DNA of 64,000 bases from Prochilodus magdalenae (taxonomy: Eukaryota > Chordata > Actinopteri > Characiformes > Prochilodontidae), in NCBI GenBank assembly GCA_024036415.1, contig JAMWET010003506.1, positions 159,501 to 223,500 on the forward strand, read 5' to 3'. This document shows positions 14,791 through 27,400 of this stretch, in pieces. Numbering within the stretch: position 1 is the first letter of the stretch; the number at the start of each line of letters is the position of its first letter. Position numbers and translations under genes: made by a program. The notes beneath the pieces were generated by a model. The model was not told where the DNA came from and ran no database searches. It was given only the letters and a program-made list of their open reading frames with translations.

Positions 14791-15657
14791 GCTATGATTA
14801 GAAGCTAATTGCTGAGGGAGAGATCTGAGCTGGATTGTGGCGGGTGGGAGATGGGGCTCAGTTCTAATGGTTTAGAGGAAGTAGGGGGTAATCCCTCTTT
14901 GAAGCTGACACTGCTTCACTCCTGCTTTGATGTTCACCCCTTTTCTGCCTCTCCCCATTTTCTCTCCCACACCTGGCGCCGCATTGCTTAAAGAAGAGAC
15001 GTGTCAGGAGTGTTTTGCTACTTCTACTCCTCCTTTTCCTCCAGTCACGCCTTTTAAAACGACAATCTCATCAGTACACTAGCGTGGAGGAGTAGCACGG
15101 AGCCAGACAAGGAACATCAGAGGCGCAGCATGAGGGTGAATGACTAATCACTGATAACGGTTAACTACTGCTACTGATACTACTACTACAACTACCACTG
15201 CTGCTCTATTTCTGTAACACACTGACTACCACAACTACCACATGACTATAACTCTAATGGTCTTACTAACACTTCTTTTAATAATAAATCACTGCTTTTA
15301 ATCACTGCATCAACAAATATTGCTACTTCTACTACTAGTCTACTACAATAGCAACAATATTTACTGCCACCATTTGTAGTGGTTTCTATCTCTATTAGAT
15401 ATAGAAGTATTACTATTATTACTAGATCTGCTGCTACTAATACTACAACAGCTATGGATTCACACCTGGTACAGCTACTGCTGTCTGACATGAACTTTAA
15501 ATAATTAACAGGGACAATACGCATTAATCAACATTTCAGAATGTAAACGTGCCAGATTTAACTGGCTAATTCTCAGGTGCAGTTCCAGCCCATCTCAGAC
15601 AAGCCAAACAAACAAACACAAACGCATTACAACACAGATCTATAATATAATCTATAA

Positions 15658-17580
15658 TACAATACAACAGTATTTACAATACTTAAATCTCCTTTTACAA
15701 TACTTAAATCTCCTTTTACAGTACTTAAATCTCCTTTTACAATACTTAAATCTCCTTTTACAGTACTTAAATCTCCTTTTACAGTACTTAAATCTCCTTT
15801 TACAATTCTTAAATCTCCTTTTACAGTACTTAAATCTCCTTTTACAATACTTAAATCTTCTTTTACAGTACTTACATCTCCTTTTACAATACTTAAATCT
15901 TCTTTTACAGTACTTAAATCTCCTTTTACAGTACTTAAATCTCCTTTTACAGTACTTAAATCTCCTTTTACAGTACTTAAATCTCCTTTTACAATTCTTA
16001 AATCTCCTTTTACAGTACTTAAATCTCATTTTACAGTACTTAAATCTCCTTTTACAATACTTAAATCTTCTTTTACAGTACTTACATCTCCTTTTACAAT
16101 ACTTAAATCTCCTTTTTACAGTACTTAAATCTCCTTTTACAGTACTTAAATCTCCTTTTACAATACTTAAATCTCCTTTTACAATGCTTAAATCTCCTTT
16201 TACAATACCTAAATCTCCTTTTACAATACTTAAATCTCCTTTTACAATACTTAAATCTCCTTTTACAATTCTTAAATCTCCTTTTACAATACTTAAATCT
16301 CCTTTTACAATTCTTAAATCTCCTTTTACAATTCTTAAATCTCCTTTTACAATTCTTAAATCTTCTTTTACAATACTTAAATCTCCTTTTACAATGCTTA
16401 AATCTCCTTTTACAATACCTAAATCTCCTTTTACAATACTTAAATCTCCTTTTACAATACTTAAATCTCCTTTTACAATTCTTAAATCTCCTTTTACAAT
16501 ACTTAAATCTCCTTTTACAATACTTAAATCTCCTTTTACAATGCTTAAATCTCCTTTTACAATACCTAAATCTCCTTTTACAATACTTAAATCTCCTTTT
16601 ACAATACTTAAATCTCCTTTTACAATTCTTAAATCTCCTTTTACAATTCTTAAATCTCCTTTTACAATTCTTAAATCTTCTTTTACAGTACTTAAATCTC
16701 CTTTTACAATACTTAAATCTCTTTTTACAGTACTTAAATCTCCTTTAACAACACTTAAATCTCCTTTAACAACACTTAAATCTCCTTTTACAGTACTTAC
16801 ATCTCCTTTTACAGTACTTACATCTCCTTTTACAGTACTTACATCTCTTTTTACAGTACTTAAATCTCCTTTCACAGTACTTAAATCTCCTTTAACAACA
16901 CTTAAATCTCCTTTTACAGTACTTAAATCTCCTTTTACAGTACTTAAATCTTCTTTTACAGTACTTACATCTCCTTTTACAGTACTTACATCTCCTTTTA
17001 CAGTACTTAAATCTTCTTTTACAATACTTAAATCTCCTTTTACAGTACTTAAATCTCCTTTTACAGGACTTAAATCTCCTTTTACAATACTTAAATTAGC
17101 TGTTACAATACTTAAATCTCCTTTTACAGGACTTAAATCTCCTTTTACAATACTTAAATTAGCTGTTACAATACTTAAATTAGCTGTTACAATGCTTAAA
17201 TCTCCTTTTACAATACTTAAGTCTCATTTTACAGTACTTAAATTAGCTGCTACTTTACCTAAACCTCATTTTACAATACTTAAATTAGCTGTTACAATAC
17301 TTAAATCTCCTTTTACAAAATTTAAATCTTTTTACAATACTTAAATCTCCTTTTACAATACTTAATCTCCTTTAACAATATTTCAATATTTTGAAAGTAC
17401 TTAAATCTTCTTTCACAGTACCTTAATCTCTGTTTTACAATACTTAAAACTTCTTTTTTACAGTACTTAAATCTCCTTTTACAATACCTGCATCTCCTTT
17501 TACAATACTTAAATTAGCTGTTACAGTTCAATACTTTTTACAATTTCATTTTCCAGTACTTAAATCTCCTGTTACAACAC
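15658..17580. repeat. 21-bp minisatellite, about 90 copies
   Basis: The unit is ACTTAAATCTCCTTTTACAGT or AAT/ATT variants, repeated in tandem for about 1.9 kb. The 21-bp period is a multiple of three and the unit lacks stops in some frames, so both strands show long open frames of seven-residue repeats (LKSPFTI; KGDLSIV). One 22-bp unit near 16111-16122 shifts the phase. The right end (17080 on) mixes in TTAGCTGTTACAATACTTAAA variants and decays. I see no start context, splice sites or composition suggesting a protein. Confidence 0.97.
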
Positions 17581-18823
17581 TCAAAACTCAGAAGTACTGT
17601 AATTCAAGCCTATAATACTAATTATGGAGCAGCTTAGCATATATGACCAGTCTACTTCTAGTTAAGACAATAAGAATGGCACCCCTGTTTAAACAAAATG
17701 GGGTTCTTACTCAGTACTCGTAGCAGTCAGCAGCATTCAGAAACGATCAAAGATTATTCCACTAATAGCACAGAGGTTTTTCGTGACATGGCGTAGTGAC
17801 AGAGTTCCGTTGTGATGAGCAGTTCTTTGATGTCAACAGTGGCTGGACACAGGTGTTGTCTTTATCCAGAAACGTGTCCAGTCCAATTGATCGGCACGGT
17901 TATTCGTGCTTGTGGAGGTATTACACTCTACTAGGTGGGTTTAGTCACAGGTGACTTATTTTTTGTATCTTATTGTTTTTGGTGCTAGGTATATCAGCAT
18001 TTCTAATCATTCACAGTAACACTATTTATCACAGGCTCTATTTTGGATGGATGGTGAGAAAAGTTCTGTAGAGAGGAAACTGTTCCTGCCACAGGTGTAA
18101 GTTAGCGCGCATGAGTGAGTGTGATCGTGTGTGAAATCAGAAGTGCGGCTAATCGCAGGGCAGTGTGTGACAGCCTTTACTTTCTGTCTGCTTTCAGAAA
18201 ACATGGCCACTCTTACTGCACTCTCAGCTGGTCAAAGCTAATTCCTACAACTGCACCAGTTAACACACACACAAACACACACACACACACGTGTGCACAC
18301 AGTGGGGCCCAGCTGCCGAAGGGTAAGAGGGGCCACTCTGTAGCTCAGTGGCTATAGAGGAGAGAGCAATCACCCCGGATGAGTGGACAGGCAGCCGCCA
18401 TTAGCTGGAGAGGCACCTGAGGCCAGCCGAGAGAGAGACGCATTTACACGGCTATAGAGCGGGCAGAGAGACTCGCTGACCCTCAGCTCCCCGCTTCTCT
18501 CTGTCTATCTCTCCCTCCCACTTACTTGCTCACTCACCCCTTTTTCCTTTCTCGTACCCACTGCGTTCAAACTGACGGGCAAAGCTGCTCAGAAAGCTGG
18601 AGGCTTCTTTCAATCTCCCCTCCTCCCAGTCTGTTCATCTCTCTCTCTCTCCCTCTCCCTCTCTCTCTCTCTGACTGAATCATTCAGTGTGCTGGCCTTG
18701 TTTGGAATGTTAAATAAAACTCTGATGTGTAATCTGTCGTTTGACAAACACTCCCCTCCAACCGTGCGCCCTGGGACTTAATGCAAGCGATTTGTCACAC
18801 GGCAGGCACACAGACAGTAAAAA

Positions 18824-19013
18824 GAAAACACACACACGCACACATGCACACGCGCACACACACAAACACAAACACACACGCACACACAACCACACACGCA
18901 CACATACACACGCACACACACACACACACACACACACGCAAACACGCCAACACGCACACATACACACGCACACAAACACAAACACACACACACACCAACA
19001 CACACACACACAC
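18824..19013. repeat. (CA)n compound microsatellite
   Basis: 190 bp of CA with frequent CG, AA and TA substitutions, arranged as ACACACGC and ACACAAAC blocks. Confidence 0.96.
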
Positions 19014-20364
19014 CAGTTTTTGAATCAAAATTTCAATCTCCATAGACTCTGTATGCAAATGCAAGAAACATGCAAGCACTCTCTCCTGAAGATCGGCTGT
19101 GATGTGTAAAGGGAGGCAGGAGAAAGAAGAGATAGAATGAAAGAGAGAGAGTGAGAGACTGCATTCCATGCTTTAAAAAAAAAAAAAAAAATCATAATAT
19201 ATCACAGCACTCAGATTACTGCCATATATTCAATATGGAAATGATATCACAATGTGTCCCAAGAGTCTGGATAATATTGTGTCATGGGCCCAATGCTGTT
19301 TTCTACCACCACAGTTCAAGGCATGAGAGTCAAGGAATGCTTTAGTAATCTCCATCATTTGATGCAGGGTGGTCAGTGTGGTTCCTTATCTTGATGACCC
19401 AATAAAATCACCCGTGTTTAACATCGCCGTAAGTATTTAGTCTTGGCTCATGAAAATGGTAAATGCCTGGACACGAACTTTCACTCTAAAGGTAGAGGTT
19501 TAGAAATTGCATTTAACATTTATTATAAAAAAGAGCCTATTTTATAGATGTTGTGAATTATTCGTGTTCTATCTGCTAAAAGGACTGTAGAAGCTCCAAT
19601 GTTTGCTACAGGTCATGACAGTCACTGATTTTAACATGTCCTACATCTGTTTCAGACAATAAATATAAATTAAAATAAAAACTATCATAAAATCTATACA
19701 ATCCATGTAAATGTCACCTTCATGTTTTAAAATGGCCAATTTTGCTGCCAGGCAATGAGTTTGCATGCTCAACCATCTCAATTGATCTCATCTATATTGT
19801 TACGGTGGTGCCGCATATTAATACACCTGCAGATCATTCAGTTCCTTCATTGCAAGCTTCCTAGCATTCATGGCATTCAACACAGTTGATCTATTCTCAA
19901 GGAAGGACAGAACTGCCAGAATCGGATCTAAAAAGAGCAGAGCAGAATGAGAGAAGCTTTTCTGACTGTCCTTTACAAAACCTTGACACATTCCTACTGA
20001 GGATTAGCCTGCTTTGAAAATACATTCAAACTTTCTCTCTCCTGCCTTTTCTTTCACACACACAGGCATAGCAGTACAGAGCCCATTCTGCTTCAGCCGA
20101 TTTATTTTTCTTTATTTAAATTCTGTCTAATCGTTGTCATTCACCTGACCCCTCAGTGTGCACTGGTGTACTATTCCTGCATCAAAACCTAAAAAATTTA
20201 ATTACATCCAGAACACTGCATTAAATGAACTTTCAGTTTCTCAGGTTTGTTTACAACAAGGGTTGCACTGCTGACTCAGTTCTGCATGCCTGTAAACATG
20301 CCAACAGCCATTTTCCTAAACCGTTCTATATGTCACATGGATGTATCACAGACAATAAATATAA

Positions 20365-21510
20365 ACCATAAATTCTACAATGTTGGGACACCATGTGAAA
20401 AAATAAAAACAGAGATTACTGAATTCTTCTTTGACCAATATTAAACTGGAAACAGTATAAGAACAAACAATGTTTGGTGTATATTTATTTTTTTTAAACA
20501 TACACTTTTGAAGCTCTTTATTTGGAACACCACCTTGGATTTACGGTTGCTGTACATTTAATCAGCTTCTTTACTGTTTACTTAAGACTGTGGCTCATCT
20601 GTTTCTCTGCATATGTTCCTATTTTACTCTCTTCTACTTCTCTTTTTCTCTATTTTTTTTTTGCTCTTTTACTCTGTCCAGTGATTGTAAGGACCCCCAC
20701 AGGGAAGGTACTATTTAGGTGGTGGGTCATTTTCAGCATTGCAGTATGTTGCAGACTTAAGTCACACACAGCCATTTTTGACGAAAACTTGGTATTGTGA
20801 CAGCATAGTGTGATCAAGGACTAGAGGATGACCAACACAAGCTGTGCATCTCTGACTGTACATCTACAAGGAAGACAAACGAGGTAGTAGGGTCTAATAG
20901 TGTGGACAGGGAGTGGAAACAGGGTTTAAACACTAGAGCAGCACTGCTGCGTCTGATCAACTTGTACCGGCACAACTGTCTAAGTTCACAATATGTTTTC
21001 TCCTGAGTATCAATCCATTTTAGATGAGCCCAAAGAGGTTTCTAGACACTGCTGCTATGTGGCCTTCATAAGGCACCATACAGTCTTAACGTGTGCCGAT
21101 ACTAATCACAAAAAGCCTGTAGAGCCTGTAGAGCCTTTTGAACAGACAATAGGAATCAGCTGTGTTTTTTGACCTTGTCATTCCCACATTCTGAAAAGTC
21201 CCTGAACCTTTTGATGTTATTATGCGCTGCAGAGAACGAAGTACTCTGTGATCCTTGTGATCGGTCATTAAGGAGGACTTATTATACTGTTGGACTATTT
21301 GCTTATACTAGGCCTTTCCTAGATGCCCATTTGTTTCCACCAAGAATGTTCCCAAGATGTTTTTTGAACGTATTTATATTACAGCACATCTCATCCTAAA
21401 TTGCTCAACAAAGGTAAAACATTAAAGGTCTTGCCTTTGTAGTAATAAAATCACAGGTTTCTATAAAGTTTCATTTGTAAACACTGTCCCAACTTTTCAT
21501 TGGTAAATAA
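20365..21510. mobile_element. composite DNA transposon with an internal insertion
   Basis: The left end (ATGTTGGGACACCATGTGAA, 20380 on) and the right end (CTGTCCCAACTTTTCATTGG, ending near 21508) look like the two inverted ends of one teleost DNA-transposon family. The right half (21165-21500) follows its known body: CCTTTTGATGTTATTATGCG, GGACTATTTGCT, CTTGCCTTTGTAGT. Between them, 20520-20985 belongs to a different repeat. I do not assign a superfamily. Confidence 0.55.
20520..20985. repeat. dispersed repeat, copy inside the composite element
   Basis: Words such as AAGACTGTGGCTCATCTGTT, AGGACCCCCACAGG, AGGACTAGAGGATGACCAAC and CTGCTGCGTCTGATCAACTT match a dispersed fish repeat. A second copy lies at 31655-31870. 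No coding sequence is seen. Confidence 0.5.
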
Positions 21511-21544
21511 AATAAAGGAATAAGTCTGTCTGGCTGGCTGCCTG

Positions 21545-21625
21545 GATGGCTGGATGGCTGGATGAATGAATGGATGGATGGATGGATGGATGGATGGATG
21601 GACTGATGAATGAATGGATGGATGG
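21545..21625. repeat. (GGAT)n microsatellite
   Basis: GGATGGAT units with GGCT and GAAT variants at the edges. Confidence 0.95.
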
Positions 21626-21917
21626 AGGAATGCTAACACCTGTCTCTTAGCAGACAATAGGGGTATACAAAGCAAAATACAGCAGTTTGATTTGTACGAG
21701 TCTGTGTGTGTATCAGTCGATCAGACGTAACAGCTCGTCTTATTGCTGTAGAGGCCTCATCAGTACAGAGAATGGGGAAATTGCTTTTGCTGATATTGTG
21801 GCTGGCTGATCCTCTAACCAAATCAAAGCACAAATATCATTTCCTTTTCTTTTTATTCTATTACCTCTACCACTCAGTCATTTAGATAGCTGCTTATTGC
21901 CTTTCATGGATGCTTGA

Positions 21918-21919
<2 letters not shown>

Positions 21920-21985
<66 letters not shown>

Positions 21986-21990
21986 TGTGT
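21920..21990. repeat. (GT)n microsatellite
   Basis: GT run with a single GG interruption. Confidence 0.97.
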
Positions 21991-24336
21991 ATGTGCTGAA
22001 ATGCTGAACAGCCTCTTTCATTACTGTTGCACACAACAAGCTCAAACAACTTCTATACCGTACATGGATTCATTCCTCCGCCTTTGATTTATGCCATTGC
22101 CTCAGTTCACAGGGTCATTTTGTGATTGGGGGGCGGTACCATGTCTAACGAACCGTAACTGCAGAGTAGTATCCTAAACTGGCAGAATTATGAAATGTAT
22201 CCCAAGCAAAGCTGGGCAAATATTAGGGATGAGCATTCTGACGTATTTTGATACTTGAATACTCTCCTCAGCATTTGGGGTTAGAGCCTTGGCTAGAGTC
22301 ATGCTGAGGCTGGTGCATCCTCCCACTGGCATGTTTTGGTAGGCTATAGTAACATTAGCGGGTTTATATAATGAACATAATTATGTTGCAACATAGCGGC
22401 TCACAACTCTGTTTTCCAAACAGCTTTTTCAATGGAGAAATATGAACTCTATAGTAATACTTTCAAAGCGAATATCAATCTATACAATCAAAAAATTTAT
22501 AACAAACTATATATATGAACCCAAAAAGTGTGAGGGTCTTTATTCTTTGTGCTCTGCCCCAAGTGTTTCCAAAGTGGCACAACGAAAAGCATGCCAGACG
22601 TCTCCAGCAATCAGAGAAAACCAAACCAGCTACTGAAGCAAGTTTTGAAAGAAACAGTCTTTCACTCATTTATGACTGAGGGTTCTCAAGCAGGATCCGG
22701 CCTGTTGAAATGGTACTTGAAATGAATATGTATGCTGGACTAGACCTAGCTACCTTGGACCCTTACAAAAGGGTCCTCCATAAAATGAGCTCCTGCCTGC
22801 TGATATTAAAGTGAGTAATAAAAGGCAACAGGTGCCCCTACTCGTGTAATTTCTTGACTAAAAGGTTTGAGCTCTACTTGAGCTCAGTTGTGGTGAAAAT
22901 CTGAGTGAATTCTAATCAAAGTGTGTATGCAGAGCTTTAGATATCTGCATGGAGTCCATGGTGACAGTAACACACAATTTTTTATATTCACCCACTTGAG
23001 TCCCAAATACATACTTGGGCTTCCTAAAGGATGTTGATTTTAGAGAGGACCAGTCAAGCTGTTAAAACGGCTTACCTTTCCAGTGCTCTGGAATTAAAGA
23101 ACGATTTGACTTTAAACATGTCGATTTGCCGACATGTGCAAGAAGCAAACTCAGCCCTTATCTGGCACCATCGAAAGGGGTGTGATGGAGGTAGTTATTA
23201 GAAGCTATTAGAAGCTTTTTCCCTTGGAGGTTAACAGGCAGGGACCTGAGAACTGTGTTCAGTCTGTGGCTTAACCTGCTGTACAATCAGAATCTCTAGG
23301 CTTGCCACTTTCTTCCCAATGTGGCTTCACTCTGTGGACTAGCCTCACCTGGTGGCAGGGTAAAGGGTTAATAGCACAGAGCATGCAAGGGTTAACCAGA
23401 GCTTTCGAGAGGTGGCGTAACACAAGGTACAAAGGGCATACATCGTGGTCCTTGTAAGGGTCCAGTGTGGAAGGGCACCGTTTGCAGCCACCCTGGGAAT
23501 ATGCTGTCTAGCACCGCGTTACCATGACATTCACTGCAGAGAGCTGAATGGGATATCAGGTACTGGAGCTAAGATGGTATATATAAGCACTCTGTTTAAA
23601 GTTACCTGAAGTATACTGAGGCACATTTGCCTTGCAAAGCTGCACAGTCATCTCTCTTCTACAGCTTCCAACAACATGTTTGGTGCACTTTTACCGGGTT
23701 TTATAGTCACTTAGGGATCAACTCTGGAACTAATAAAGCATCCCTAGACTAGCTAACTAACTAACTGTCATGTGAGCTGAAAGGGGTTGAGTTAGTGAGT
23801 GGGGATAGATCCTAAATGTCATACTGCAATGGTGATTTTTAGAAAAGCATTGGCCTCGCTACATTTGAAACAGGACCAAAGGGGTTACTGGTCTGCTTTT
23901 TCTTTTTTTTTACCTCTAAAATGGCGCATCACCTTCAACATTTTTAAACAGAGAAACTAACTAAACATTTTAAATCAAACAGCACTTTCAATTATTAAAT
24001 AAATAAATAAATAAAGCTTCTTTGTTGGTCCTCATACGGCAGGCAGCTCATTTTCCTACAACGTCAACAAATTCCCGGGCTTAAGTTGTTGGTACACAGA
24101 GAAGCTGATCCCTGCTGAATGTACAATCTTTGATTGAAATGCACCGAAAAATGGCCATATACCAATGACCTGGTAATCATGGCCAATCACGGTCTCTCGC
24201 CTGCTTCTCCAGTGATGTGCGCTCTGAAAGCTTCACACGGTTGATCACGTTAAGCACTTCTTCCACATGCCTTCCTGTGTTCCCTTTTGTCGTGCATTCA
24301 TGTGATGTGAATTTTGAAAGTTACAAGATTTGTTAC

Positions 24337-24472
24337 CTGCATTGACCTCCAACAGCCTCTTCTTCCTCTGCTGCCGCTCCTGCTTCTCACGCTCGGCCTT
24401 CTCTTTGGCTGCCCTCGCTCTCCTTTGCTTCTCCTCCGCCTCCCGCCTCCGCCCGTTCTCCTTCACCGCTTG
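24337..24472 (-). CDS. diaph3: diaph3-like exon: charged helix between FH2 and DAD
   Basis: This 136-nt exon gives 45 codons plus the first G of a split glutamate codon. It starts QAVKENGRRREAEEKQRRAR and ends RKKRLLEVNA. It is the long charged helix that follows FH2 in diaphanous formins and leads into the DAD. It is rich in Glu, Lys and Arg with alternating charge blocks, as expected for a single alpha helix or coiled coil. The acceptor is ctctag|CAA and the donor is GCAG|GTAACA, both ordinary. The pattern KKRLLE near the end is nearer to DIAPH3 (KKRLLEM) than to DIAPH2 (KKKQLIDI) as I recall them. Confidence 0.88.
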
Positions 24473-27400
24473 CTAGAGGGGAAGAAAGAAAGAGAGATGA
24501 CATTGAGATGTTGACACTCAGACAGACACACAAGCCGACAGACAAACATATATATCAGACCATCCCAGACGAGCTCACTCACGCATAGCTCACCGAGCGG
24601 AATCTGTCCACAATCTCGGACAAGCCCGAGTCAACCAGGAGAGGGATAAGTGAAAAGCAAGAAGCGTGGAAGGTCACGATGCAGGTAGCAGAGGCAAAGT
24701 GCCAGTAAAAGAGCCGCAGAACATCGTTTGGATACTTAGCGATACGGGCAGGAGAAATTGAAAGAAAGAGGGCAAATGAAAGAAGCAGAGAGGAGAAAGC
24801 AATGGAGGAGGGAGTATAAGAGACGGTTGAAAGCGAGAGGTAGAGTAAGAGGGATCTCATTAGTACAGCCACTCTTTTCTGTGATTTTGACAGCCTAGGA
24901 CCACTTTAAAGCATTTCCAAGAAAATTCGAGGGGTAAGTACAGCGCATATTTTTTCCCCCACCTCCCTTTCTTTCCTTTCTTCTTAAGCCATTAGCGGTT
25001 GTAGAGGCTTGTTAGAAATCTGTAACGCCTGTTTTTCCCTGAGATGAGGGCTAGTTTTCTAGGTGTGAGAACACCTAGCGAAAAAAAAAGATGCGAACCT
25101 GAAAAACATTATTAGGGCACAGTCACCCCGGCCTTCCACGAGCCGCTCTCTTTTGCTTCTTCCTCCTCTTCAACCTCTCTAAATGCTGCCACGCCATCAT
25201 TGCTTGTGTTCTTAGATAAAGCATGTGGAGCTCTGAAAATTACTCATCTCGTACAGACATAATAGTAGGACCGCTGAAGATAAGCAGGCCAGAGAATGCC
25301 CAAAAGGTGTCAAGATACACAGACTGGGTATATACACACACACACACTTCATAAAAGCCCTCTCATCTACACAGTGTCAGTGCCAGGTTTTTGTCCTGGA
25401 CACTTTGCCCTGTAAGAGTTTCACAAAGGCATAAGAGCATGATTAAATTCTGTCTGTGACACTGGCATATTAGCTGAAGGTACAATAGGAAAGTTTCAGC
25501 AATAATTATTTTTTCTCATCAGCCTAACAATCCATACAGTAATGATTATATTGTAGTGTTCTTTTAACCTAATCGCCATCTTTTCAACCCATTCTATCTG
25601 TCTCTGTACCGTACGGTCAATTACCACGGATCATCATTTAGACGTTTGCCCTGCACTTAGAAAAGAACTCAAAGCCTATAGTCTCAAAGCTCATTTATAA
25701 TAGAAGCCAATGGCCGGTTGCTGAATTCCATCAGTAAACGTTAAAGATGCATGAGTACATTGTGCAAATTCCTAGTTACACTCATTACACTGTAATGGTA
25801 GTTTTACCAAAGTAGAGATCTGCACGGTAGTTTTTTAATACGGATGCCACTAGAAATCATCCATTCCAACCAAAAATCTAACGTTTGTCCCGCAGAAGGT
25901 AAACGACAGCCAATATTTGACACGCTCTATTCACAAATAAACAATTTTCTCTTTTAATAAGCGCAACTGGAAATAACTATCATTCAGCAACTTGCCTTTA
26001 GTCAACATAACTGTGGTGTATCAACCTTCTTTAGAGTGCTTTCCACGGCTGAGGCTGGCTGATGGTCTAAAGCTGCGTTTGTAGGACAGAATATGACAGA
26101 ATACAGCCTTAAAAGGATTCACCGTTTCCGTAGCACGTTAATGCAGTTTATCTGTTATTTACGTGATTGGTTAAACCACTTAGAATTAGAGTTTATTACT
26201 TTATTATTCGTTAACTACTCATCATGCATGCTAGTTCATGTGGTAATTATAATGTTATACAGACTTTTTACTAAATATGCAGGGTTATCTTTACATATAT
26301 GTGTAGTATGCAGCTCTTACAGACACTGGATTGGTTAACCATCCTTTCCTGTGCATGGCATTGAAATTTAGTCCCTTGCTGCAAGATATTGTGGACGCGG
26401 ACGTCCCACAGAGTCAGATACTAGCACTTATACACAGTATTGCTATTTGCGACAGGGATACCAATAACTGAAAATGCAAAGCAATCCTGCAGGGTGAAAT
26501 TGACACACGGGATGTTGGATGACAGTAAAATTGTTCACAGCAAAATCTATAATGGCAGTATTCACAGGAAAAACAGGCTAACAGTAGCTGCTTACCTGAA
26601 TGCCTTCTTTCAGGAGTAACTTATCTACCACTGTGTTTTCTTGTACACTCTAAGCTGATGTTAGTCCAGGTTGTTACTGAGGGAGAGGAAGAAACCACCA
26701 AACTCTCGACACAAAGGTAGCTTTCAGCCTTCATTTAGCCCTAGGTGCACCTCCGTCGGCCAGCATCATCACTCAGCAGCTGGGACTCATGGCCCTATGC
26801 GTCACCTGAAAGTTGCATCTGCTGATACTGTGAATGACGGCAATATTTATTACTTAGAGATGTAGCGCAAGTAAACGGGTGGATCAATGAGACAAGAATT
26901 TCTAAGCGAAACAACAGCACCATTTCTGATATCCTCACCTTTTAAGTTACAGCAGAAAAAAAGTTTGTGTCTCTGAGAGGAAGAGACATTTTTCAAAACA
27001 GGTTAATTTTTCAAAATCATAAGCGAAAACAATTTTATGAATATTATTCAAACACTGCAGTGTGAACTAAAATATATTGTCTAATAAGAGCAGTGGGAGA
27101 CTTCCTGAGATAAAACTACAGCTCACCAGTACTACACTGGGTCCTGATGGAGATTAGACTGGTCTCTCGCTTTAAGTGTATTTTAAGTCAATGGGATTTT
27201 ACATTTCTTTACGCAGCAGGAAAGGCCTAAATTATTCTCTGTGGATTGAGGCAATCGACCATACAATACAGTGGCGTATAGAGATTAGACTGAAAAACGC
27301 TGGAATATTCCCCTAAGATGAACATTCCACTCCCACCTTCTTTAATGCCATGTATGTGTCTTATCAAGGTCTCCAATTCCTCTAAAGTATTTCAATAGCA

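Noticed and set aside
15652..17344. Two overlapping ORFs of about 400 residues with seven-residue repeats (KGDLSIV and LKSPFTI)
   Set aside because: Both arise because the 21-bp unit is a multiple of three. One 22-bp unit simply shifts the frame to another repeat peptide. There is no promoter, splice site or composition typical of a protein.
15658..17580. Possible CRISPR-like array
   Set aside because: Units are contiguous with no unique spacers, and the genome is vertebrate. It is a minisatellite.
18710..19169. His/Thr- and Cys/Val-rich frames near 18.8-19.1 kb
   Set aside because: Translation of a CA microsatellite on the two strands.
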